Below the pieces are notes generated by a model that did no database searches, was not told where the DNA came from, and saw only the letters and a program-made list of their open reading frames with translations. From an uncultured bacterium (GTDB lineage: Bacteria; Verrucomicrobiota; Kiritimatiellia; RFP12; UBA1067), in the NCBI GenBank assembly GCA_946401765.1, contig CAMIVJ010000023.1:1-15292 (forward strand): a stretch of 15,292 nucleotides of DNA, written 5' to 3'. Made by a program: the position numbers and the translations under genes. The first letter of the stretch is position 1, and each line of letters starts with the position of its first letter. Shown piece after piece: positions 6,581 through 12,392 of this stretch.

Positions 6581-7567
6581 CTACGCCCCCTCGCAATTGT
6601 CATCCAATGCTTTCGCAAGGGCAGCGACATCGCCGGGCGGAACGAGCGTCGCCTTTCCGCCGCATGCCTCGGGGAGTCCGCCGATCGCGAACGCGACGAC
6701 GGGACGTCCGAGCGCGACCGCCTCGGCCGCGACGAGTCCGTACGGCTCCTGCCAGAAGCTCGGAACCACCACGCACCTTGCCGCACGCATCCAGTCACGT
6801 GGATTCGTCTGAAAGCCGTTGAACCGCACTCTGCCGCCAAGACCCAGCTGCACGGCAAGCGCCTTGAGCTTCGGTTCCATGTTCCCCGTGCCGACGACGT
6901 CGAGCGTACGAGGCGACTTCATGCGCGACATAGCCGCAAGTAGAAGCTGCACGCCCTTCCCGCGGATGAGCTGGCCGACAAAGAGAAGGTCGATTTTTTC
7001 AACGCAGAGACGCGGAGGCGCAGAACCTTCACCGTCTCCGCGTCTCTCCGCCTCTGCGTCAAGACCATCCAGCACCGGCGGCTCGACGGTGATCTTATCG
7101 GCCGAAAGCCCGTTCGCGACAAGACGGCTTTTCATGAATTCCGAAATGACGACGAGTTTCTTGAATCGCCCCATCGCGGCGATGCGCCGCTTTTGCGCGA
7201 ACACACGTTTGAGCGCGCTCTTCCAGTTCCTGCAGAGCGGCGCGCAGAATAGGCACGGCCACAAACCGCCCGCGCACGAGCAGTTGCGCTTCAGCGGCGT
7301 GTAGGCGTAGGTCCTAGGACATATCGGCTCATGGTCGTGAACGTAGTACACCGTCTTCTCCGGCGGAAGCTTCTCAAGCGTCGCCACGTCGGAACACTTG
7401 TGTACCACCACTTCGTCGAAGTCGCCTGCCGTCATTCTTTTTTCGCTGAAACAATCTACAACCTCCACTTCGTGGCCTTCGGCGCGCAGCCGCGCGACGT
7501 GCCGTTCGGCGAAGATCTCAATTCCGCCGCGGACATCAGACTTTTCCAGATAGACGAGTATCTTCAT
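6581..7567 (-). CDS. GT4-family glycosyltransferase carrying an in-frame repeat insertion
   Basis: The 328-residue retaining glycosyltransferase has GT-B architecture. Its N-terminal half has the usual GGIEIFAERHVARL start, a Cys cluster (C96, C98, C105, C108, C112) seen in some surface-glycan GT4 enzymes, and KLVVISEFMKSRLVANGL. The C-terminal half has DLLFVGQLIRGKGVQLLL, VGTGNMEPKLK and the EX7E motif WQEPYGLVAAEAVALGRPVV (Glu274, Glu282), which binds the sugar nucleotide. Residues about 170-190 (DAEAERRGDGEGSAPPRLCV) come from a palindromic repeat at 7001-7060 in the linker between the two halves; the rest of the enzyme looks intact. The ATG overlaps the previous gene's TGA (ATGA), with GGAG 4 nt upstream. 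The sugar donor and acceptor are unknown. It probably helps build a surface polysaccharide with its operon partners. Confidence 0.88.
   Translation of the reverse strand: MKILVYLEKSDVRGGIEIFAERHVARLRAEGHEVEVVDCFSEKRMTAGDFDEVVVHKCSDVATLEKLPPEKTVYYVHDHEPICPRTYAYTPLKRNCSCAGGLWPCLFCAPLCRNWKSALKRVFAQKRRIAAMGRFKKLVVISEFMKSRLVANGLSADKITVEPPVLDGLDAEAERRGDGEGSAPPRLCVEKIDLLFVGQLIRGKGVQLLLAAMSRMKSPRTLDVVGTGNMEPKLKALAVQLGLGGRVRFNGFQTNPRDWMRAARCVVVPSFWQEPYGLVAAEAVALGRPVVAFAIGGLPEACGGKATLVPPGDVAALAKALDDNCEGA
7001..7060. repeat. Palindromic nCGCAGAG repeat pair inserted in frame in the GT4 gene
   Basis: Two oppositely oriented arms built from 8-bp units (nCGCAGAG or nCGCGGAG) lie at 7001-7024 and 7034-7060, separated by 9 bp. 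They can form a long imperfect hairpin. Translation stays open (DAEAERRGDGEGSAPPRLCV). The arms match the family of the inner arms at 5076-5100 and 5218-5242 and the copy at 7582-7608. Conserved GT4 sequence resumes directly on both sides. Confidence 0.7.
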
Positions 7568-9630
7568 AACTCTCCACCTGTCTCTCTGCGCCTCTGCGTC
7601 TCTGCGTTAAAAGCCTGTTTCATCCCCTTCCAATGCGCAATGCGCTGCACGAGGCGCCTGACAGGCGCGGACGGAATCTCGCGCCAGTCGCGCGGTCTCC
7701 GCAGAAGATACATCCAGTCGCGCAACGTCTCGCGCGCGGCGCCGACGAGCTCGCGCGCGAGCGAAGGCTCGTCCCCGAATATGACGCGGTCAGCGGTACC
7801 TTCGCCGCGGAAGCGCCTCGCGAGCTCGCGCAGCGTGTAGTTGTGAGAATGCTCCACGCGCGCCTTCGGACAATACACGATCTTAACAGGATCTTTCTCG
7901 CGGCGTGAATTGCGCCATGTCCACTCAACATCTTCCGAATACTGTATCTCTTCGTCGAAAGGCGTATCAATGAGGTTCTGCCGCCAAGTCGCGGAGCTGG
8001 CGAGCGAGAAGAAGAAGCGCCACGTCGCCTGCACCTTTCCGTCGCCGAAGGCGCGTTCGGAGTCTTTGCGCACGAGAGCCTGCGCATCAGTGCGGGGAAG
8101 TTGGTTCGCAAACGCGAAGATGCGGGGTGCCCGGTGATTGCCCCCTACCGTCGCGCCGATCAAAGGTTTCACGAGTTCCACGAGCCAGCGCTCGTCAAGC
8201 GGAACGGCATCGGAGTTGTTGAAAACGGCTATGTCTCCCTTAGCCTCGCGCACGAGCGCGTTCAGCGTGCGACCCGGCTTGTATGGTCCGGCGGGACGTT
8301 CGAAGAACCTGACGGGAAATTTCGCCGCGACTTCGCGCGTGCGGTCCGTTGAATTGTCGTCGCACACTATCACCTCGAACGGCGGCGGGTGCTGCGATAA
8401 CACGCCGGAGATCGTGCGGCCAATGAACGCCTCGTCGTTATGCGCCCTCACGAGCACACTGACGCGCGGCCAGTCTTTCGGAGGTTCATCCACGAGCCGC
8501 GCGACGAGTTCGCCGCGCGCGGACTCGAGCCGTGACATCAGCCCGGCATACGCCCTTTCACGCACCGCGTCCCAATCGCCGCGGTCCTTGAACGCGGCGA
8601 GGACATGCTCCGTCACCTTGTCCCAATCGCAGTCGTACACGCTTCCCTCGACGGCACGTCCGAAGTTCGCGAGCCAGTTGGCAAGCTTCGACCCACGCGC
8701 GATTCCGAGAACGGGCGTTCCCACGTTCGCCGCAAGGATCAGGAGATGCAGCCGGCTGGACAACACGACGTCGCATTTCGCGGCAGCCTCCATTACAGCT
8801 CCGGGCGTCGTGCCCGCCATGCATTCTATGCCGAGTGATTCGAGCAGCGAGCGGTCTGTCTTCGGATTCATGGGAATGCCGAGTATCCTCGCCCCAGACT
8901 CGCGCACGGCGGCGATCATTCTCTTAAGGCCAGCGAGGTCGGTCACCTGCCTCTGGGTGGAAATGCAGATGCCGAGGGTGGGTGAAGCGGCGAGAGCGCC
9001 GCTTCCCCGAGAGGAGGTGCCATTCGGGGAAGCGACACTCCTGTCGCTTCCAACTAGGATCGCTGTGTCGGCGGTGATGCCGGCGTTGGGGAACCCCATC
9101 GAGGCGAGCATGGCGGCGCTTTCCGGATCGCGGAGCCACACGCCTCGGCAACGCGGCAGAAGCGCCGCGATGCGGCGCGCCAGACGCGCGCGCAGACGCC
9201 GCTCGTACCAGCCGACGAGACCCAGACAGCCAAGGATAAGCCGACGCTTCCCGTGCGTCTTGAAAAACACAGGGTTCAGCTCGTCGTCCATCCCAACTCC
9301 CCAGATGAAAGTTGCAAGGCCGGCGTTCTGCGCGGTTTCAAGAAGATCGAGCGCTACATGCGGATAATCTGAAAGCCCCGTCGCGCCGCACCAGATGTAG
9401 GCGTCATGTCTGCGGACCGCGTCCACAAATCCGCCTATGCCGTGTCCGGCGAAGCCGAACGGCGGCACGACATTCACGCCGAGCAGTTCCGCCGTCGCGG
9501 GATCGGCCGTCGCGACCGTGAGCTCGACGCCTGGCAGCGACTCCTTCAGCATCTTCACGACGCCGGCGATTATCGCCTCATCGCCGATGTTGTCGCATCC
9601 GAGCGGTATCCCTCCTAGAAGTATCTTCAT
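7564..9630 (-). CDS. Polysaccharide pyruvyl transferase-GT2 glycosyltransferase fusion
   Basis: The 688-residue protein has two catalytic domains. Residues 1 to about 370 resemble polysaccharide pyruvyl transferases (WcaK/CsaB type): GGIPLGCDNIGDEAIIAG at the N-terminus, then CDVVLSSRLHLLILAANVG and PVLGIARGSKLANWL. These enzymes add a pyruvyl ketal from phosphoenolpyruvate to a glycan sugar. From about residue 388 it is a GT2 inverting glycosyltransferase: VSVLVRAHNDEAFIGRTISG, VIVCDDNSTDRT, DIAVFNNSDAVPLDERW (the DxD-like site) and SEDVEWTWR. Residues about 194-216 (SVASPNGTSSRGSGALAASP) come from a three-hairpin repeat, and the last residues (NAETQRRRETGGEL) from another repeat. The ATG overlaps the previous TGA. 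Fusion suggests one protein adds a sugar and pyruvylates it, or decorates a neighbour; that is inference. Confidence 0.88.
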   Translation of the reverse strand: MKILLGGIPLGCDNIGDEAIIAGVVKMLKESLPGVELTVATADPATAELLGVNVVPPFGFAGHGIGGFVDAVRRHDAYIWCGATGLSDYPHVALDLLETAQNAGLATFIWGVGMDDELNPVFFKTHGKRRLILGCLGLVGWYERRLRARLARRIAALLPRCRGVWLRDPESAAMLASMGFPNAGITADTAILVGSDRSVASPNGTSSRGSGALAASPTLGICISTQRQVTDLAGLKRMIAAVRESGARILGIPMNPKTDRSLLESLGIECMAGTTPGAVMEAAAKCDVVLSSRLHLLILAANVGTPVLGIARGSKLANWLANFGRAVEGSVYDCDWDKVTEHVLAAFKDRGDWDAVRERAYAGLMSRLESARGELVARLVDEPPKDWPRVSVLVRAHNDEAFIGRTISGVLSQHPPPFEVIVCDDNSTDRTREVAAKFPVRFFERPAGPYKPGRTLNALVREAKGDIAVFNNSDAVPLDERWLVELVKPLIGATVGGNHRAPRIFAFANQLPRTDAQALVRKDSERAFGDGKVQATWRFFFSLASSATWRQNLIDTPFDEEIQYSEDVEWTWRNSRREKDPVKIVYCPKARVEHSHNYTLRELARRFRGEGTADRVIFGDEPSLARELVGAARETLRDWMYLLRRPRDWREIPSAPVRRLVQRIAHWKGMKQAFNAETQRRRETGGEL
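7582..7608 (-). repeat. nCGCAGAG triplet repeat forming the C-terminus of the pyruvyl transferase-GT2 protein
   Basis: On the minus strand, three 8-bp units (ACGCAGAG, ACGCAGAG, GCGCAGAG) encode the residues AETQRRRE just before the stop. The same unit array makes the arms of the element at 5052-5283. The Shine-Dalgarno-like GGAG of the following GT4 gene lies a few bases beyond it, so the repeat sits at a gene junction without breaking the overlap. Confidence 0.7.
8984..9051. repeat. Three overlapping perfect hairpins inside the pyruvyl transferase domain
   Basis: Hairpin A is GAAGCGGCG (8984-8992) and CGCCGCTTC (8997-9005) with loop AGAG. Hairpin B is GCTTCCCCGA (9001-9010) and TCGGGGAAGC (9024-9033). 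Hairpin C is GGAAGCGACA (9028-9037) and TGTCGCTTCC (9042-9051) with loop CTCC. All arms are perfect, and the right arm of each overlaps the left arm of the next. The frame stays open, encoding about residues 194-216, a Ser/Gly/Ala-rich stretch at a likely loop between the conserved TADTAILVG and PTLGICIS segments. Confidence 0.75.
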
Positions 9631-10619
9631 TTCCCGCCTCCGTGCCAGGTGAGGACGTCCGAGACCGCGAGGCGCGGGGATGCGGCGACGTCAAATTCCT
9701 CGGGCGGCATTCCGCAGGCTATCACCTGGACGATCGCCTCGTTTACCGGTATGCCGAGAAACTCATGCGCCGCGCGGTCGACTTCGGGCGAAACGCTCCA
9801 GTGGAGGATGCAGTGCGCCACGCCGAAGTAGTGGAGGGCGTAGCAGAGGTTCATCACGAAGATTCCGCCGTTCACATAGCAGTCATGCCGCTCCCAGCCC
9901 CAGCGTATGGCGGAGAGGTCCGACGTCACGACGATGACCTTGTCGGCGTCCACGCCAAATCCGCGAGTTCCGCCCTGCGCGGCGAAGAGTCTGTCCCTCA
10001 GCGCCGGATCGTCGACGACATGCACCCGCGCGTGCTGGCGGTTGCACGCGCTCGGCGCGGTGAGCGCAAGTTCCACGGCGGACTCTATCGTCTCCCGGGG
10101 GACAGGCCCCGCGAAATGACGGCAGACGTGGCGAGAGGCCGCGAACCGCGGAAACGGCGCGTCCTTCGCCGCGAAGAATTCGCCGCGCGTGACATGCGGC
10201 TCGTCCGCAGCGGGGATGTCCGAATGCGCTGCAAGGAAGGCATCGAGCCGCGGCATGGCATCGGGACTTTCCCTGTGCAGCTCGCGGTACGCGCGCAGCA
10301 CGCCGACGGCATGGCGGACCTGCGGATCGTCCCTGCCGAAACGTTTCTCAAACGAGCTTATGAGGTTCACTAGATGCACGACCGCGCCCTTGCCGAATCC
10401 GAGGCGGCGGCGCGGCATGGTGAGTCCCTTCTCGATGACATGGTAACCCATGACGATCTCGGCGCATGCGGCGGCCTTTCTGTCGAGGTGCAACGCCCCG
10501 GCATTGGCCATGAACTGCGCGCGGTCATAGCGGAACGCGATGTTTGCCTCGCGCCGTACTTTGGCCTTGAGGACCCAGGCGGACAGCGCACGTTTGACTT
10601 TCTTGAGCAGTTCAATCAT
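9627..10619 (-). CDS. Nitroreductase-family protein of a polysaccharide cluster
   Basis: The 330-residue protein has a helical N-terminal part of about 150 residues (with YHVIEKGLTMPRRRLGFG) and a C-terminal nitroreductase-like FMN-binding fold. Motifs are ASRHVCRHFAG (the SxRxF-type start), LTAPSACNRQHARVHVVDD, YVNGGIFVMNLCYALHYFGV and VIACGMPPEEF. Nitroreductase folds bind FMN and NAD(P)H. The long N-terminal version occurs in polysaccharide clusters next to pyruvyl transferases, where its substrate is not established to my knowledge. I start at ATG 10617-10619, overlapping the previous gene's TGA (ATGA), with GGAG 5 nt upstream. A longer in-frame extension has no support. It in turn overlaps the pyruvyl transferase-GT2 gene by ATGA. 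Confidence 0.82.
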   Translation of the reverse strand: MIELLKKVKRALSAWVLKAKVRREANIAFRYDRAQFMANAGALHLDRKAAACAEIVMGYHVIEKGLTMPRRRLGFGKGAVVHLVNLISSFEKRFGRDDPQVRHAVGVLRAYRELHRESPDAMPRLDAFLAAHSDIPAADEPHVTRGEFFAAKDAPFPRFAASRHVCRHFAGPVPRETIESAVELALTAPSACNRQHARVHVVDDPALRDRLFAAQGGTRGFGVDADKVIVVTSDLSAIRWGWERHDCYVNGGIFVMNLCYALHYFGVAHCILHWSVSPEVDRAAHEFLGIPVNEAIVQVIACGMPPEEFDVAASPRLAVSDVLTWHGGGK

Positions 10620-11191
10620 GGTTTCTCCGCCGATTGCGCCTTTAGCATGCCCTCCGGCGCATCGCGGCCCCACACCGCCCGGAAACGCGCCTTGGCGACG
10701 GCCTCCTTTATCTGGCGCACGGTGTCCTGCGTGACAAAGCCCTTCCGCGCCCTGTCGGTATAGAAGCTCGCCACTAGACCCAGACTCTTCAACTTTTCCT
10801 CATGCTCCTTCTCGTAGGCCTGCAGCAGAGCCCCCCCCTCGCCTTCGCCGATGAACGTGAACGGGCGGCCCTTCGCGTGGTAGTACTTGAAGTACCAGTC
10901 GAGGGCCTTCTCAAGATCGTCGGAATTCGCGATCAGCGGGGAGAACACGCGCGCGATTCCAGAAAAGCGGTTATTGCCGACCTCGGTTTGCGCGTAGGAA
11001 TGCATCAACGGAACGTGCGCCACGTTTGAGTAGAGGCTACCTTGCACGTAGAACAGGTCCGACGGAACGACGAACGTGCGCACGGGATCCTCCCGGATGA
11101 GCCAGCTCTCCACGTAGTCGTAGGGAGAGGAACTGACGCATCCCGCCAGGAAGGAGGCGACAAGGATAACTGGGGCAAGTATTTTCATCAT
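10616..11191 (-). CDS. Lipoprotein resembling DUF3089 (alpha/beta-hydrolase-like), nucleophile Ser replaced
   Basis: A lipoprotein signal peptide with lipobox LAGC (Cys18) opens MMKILAPVILVASFLAGC, so the mature protein of about 174 residues should be membrane-anchored. The body resembles DUF3089: PSDLFYVQGSLYSNVAH, RFSGIARVFSPLIANSDDL, ALDWYFKYYHAKGRPFTFIG. In the family as I know it the last phrase leads into GHSQG, the nucleophile elbow. Here it reads GEGEG, with Gly117 at the Ser position, so classic hydrolase activity seems unlikely. At 191 residues it is also shorter than I would expect for a full hydrolase domain. The start is ATG 11189-11191, overlapping the TGA of the small upstream frame; the upstream in-frame extension is Cys/Arg-rich and looks non-coding. 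The family match is from memory and not certain. It may be a scaffold or chaperone-like partner. Confidence 0.7.
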   Translation of the reverse strand: MMKILAPVILVASFLAGCVSSSPYDYVESWLIREDPVRTFVVPSDLFYVQGSLYSNVAHVPLMHSYAQTEVGNNRFSGIARVFSPLIANSDDLEKALDWYFKYYHAKGRPFTFIGEGEGGALLQAYEKEHEEKLKSLGLVASFYTDRARKGFVTQDTVRQIKEAVAKARFRAVWGRDAPEGMLKAQSAEKP

Positions 11192-11377
11192 TTTTCTGAA
11201 CATGCGAGGCGGAAACCGTAAATGGCGTTGCGGAGTACGGGGTCGCGCATCTCCTCGTCCTTGCGAACCACAATCGGCGAGACAGCTGACGACGAATCCG
11301 CCGCCAGCGCCGCAAAGGCGAGAAGCATCCCCACAAGAAGGACACCCCCTGCACGCCTTGATAGTTGTTCCCGTCAT
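11188..11377 (-). CDS. Small exported protein, apparently frameshifted at a G5 tract
   Basis: After the promoter at 11407, AGGAG lies 6 nt before ATG 11375-11377, whose frame starts MTGTTIKACRG. One base less in the G5 run (C5 on +, 11345-11349) would join it to a clear signal peptide and mature protein: VLLVGMLLAFAALAADSSS, then AVSPIVVRKDEEMRDP, and VLRNAIYGFRLACSEK. This frame stops at TGA 11188-11190, overlapping the lipoprotein ATG. As read, the intact version must start at GTG 11332-11334 or ATG 11326-11328 (46 residues), giving a poor signal peptide without positive charges. So either a real frameshift, a slippage-prone phase-variable tract or a base-calling error is present. I do not recognise the family. 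It is the first gene of the glycan operon. Confidence 0.5.
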
Positions 11378-11406
11378 CTGAATCTCCTGTGAAATCGACG
11401 CCATAA

Positions 11407-11415
11407 ATTATAGCA
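11407..11415 (-). promoter_or_regulatory. Extended -10 promoter for the glycan operon
   Basis: The minus strand reads TGCTATAAT (11415-11407), a perfect -10 with TG extension. No good -35 is visible 17 bp upstream, as is common for extended -10 promoters. A start near 11400 would leave a leader of about 23 nt containing AGGAG, 6 nt before the ATG at 11377. This argues that translation begins at 11377 and that the transcript runs into the lipoprotein and glycan genes. The stretch 11416-11501 holds no gene that I can see. Confidence 0.65.
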
Positions 11416-11501
11416 TATTTACGGCGGAAAGGGACTGGAAAAGGTGTTCGCCGAAGCCGGAAGAGGTCCTCAACCGCGCCGAGGCGGCAGAAGCAAATGG
11501 T

Positions 11502-12392
11502 TCAGAAGTCCATGGAAACGCCGGCACCGCCGTATGTCAGGTCACGGCGCGCCTCGGGTGCCTTCAGCGCCTTCACCGCGTCGCGAGCGTCGTCAGAGAC
11601 AATCCCGAACTGTCCGACGAACGCAAAGAGGCTGACGTGATCCATAAGGCGGTAGTCGAGCCGGAACACGAGGTTTAGCGCCTGGAGTCCGTCGCGGTGG
11701 CTGGAGTGGGGGTGATGCCGTTTCGGGCCGTAGAGGTTCGCGAAGTGGCGGCTGTCGCCGAGGTCGCCAAAGAAGTCCACGGTGAAGGTGAGTTTGTCCA
11801 TGAGTTCGAACGCGCGATTCACGCCCACGACCCAGTACACCTCGTCGATGGGATGGTGCAGGAGGCGGACCCGCCAGTACGGCGTGGCCCACGGCGTCTT
11901 GAGGACCTGCAGAGCCTGCCAGTCGCAGACGGTATGTCCGCCTTTGAAGCCGGGATTCGTCACCCACTGCCGACCAAGTCCGTTCCTGAGCCGCCAGCCT
12001 TCGGCGATGTCGATGTCGTAGTACCAGCGCAGGAGGTAGTCCGCCTCGGCGTAGGCGTAGCGCCTCATCGCGGCGGAATGTCCGTCCGGCGACATGGCGG
12101 AGTACGTCCAGACGGACGGCTCGACGATTCCGAACGGAGCCAGGTCGACATTGACCCCCGCGTACTGAGCGCTGTACGGACGCGTGTCCCACACGTATCC
12201 ACGGCAGATGTATGCGGATTCGACGTCGGCATACGCGTTGAAGGAAAGCCGTTTGCCCAGTTCGCCGGCGAAGGAGGAAGGTTCTTTCTCCGTGCCATCG
12301 TTTGCGAAGGCGGCAAGCGAGGCCAACGCCACCACGGTAGCGAGTGCAGTTTTCATGGGAAAGGGCGAAAATCCGCGTTTCAGCTCGTTCAT
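11502..12392 (-). CDS. Putative outer-membrane beta-barrel (porin-like) protein
   Basis: This is a 296-residue exported protein. Its signal peptide (MKTALATVVALASLAAFAN) lies about 12 residues in. The body alternates polar and aromatic residues as in barrel strands: SFNAYADVESAYICRGYVWD, YAGVNVDLAPFGIVEPSVWT, RYAYAEADYLLRWYYDIDIA, DKLTFTVDFFGDLGD, LNLVFRLDYRLMDHVSLFAF, and a C-terminus DLTYGGAGVSMDF ending in Phe, as outer-membrane barrels do. It loosely resembles TorF/Gcw_chp-type putative porins. I start at ATG 12390-12392, which overlaps the kinase gene's TGA (ATGA) and has AGGTGG 7 nt upstream. ATG 12356 would give a cleaner signal peptide but has no Shine-Dalgarno. Tight coupling to a permease-kinase suggests transport or sensing of the same nutrient; that is inference. 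Confidence 0.72.
   Translation of the reverse strand: MNELKRGFSPFPMKTALATVVALASLAAFANDGTEKEPSSFAGELGKRLSFNAYADVESAYICRGYVWDTRPYSAQYAGVNVDLAPFGIVEPSVWTYSAMSPDGHSAAMRRYAYAEADYLLRWYYDIDIAEGWRLRNGLGRQWVTNPGFKGGHTVCDWQALQVLKTPWATPYWRVRLLHHPIDEVYWVVGVNRAFELMDKLTFTVDFFGDLGDSRHFANLYGPKRHHPHSSHRDGLQALNLVFRLDYRLMDHVSLFAFVGQFGIVSDDARDAVKALKAPEARRDLTYGGAGVSMDF

Noticed and set aside
5052..7608. Similar nCGCAGAG arrays interpreted as a CRISPR array
   Set aside because: Copies are inverted, irregularly spaced over 2.5 kb and partly inside genes, with no regular spacers and no cas genes.
11192..11404. N-terminal extension of the lipoprotein up to ATG 11404
   Set aside because: The ATG is only 2 nt from the -10 element, so it lies upstream of the expected transcript start. 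The extension is Cys/Arg-rich and would bury the lipoprotein signal peptide.
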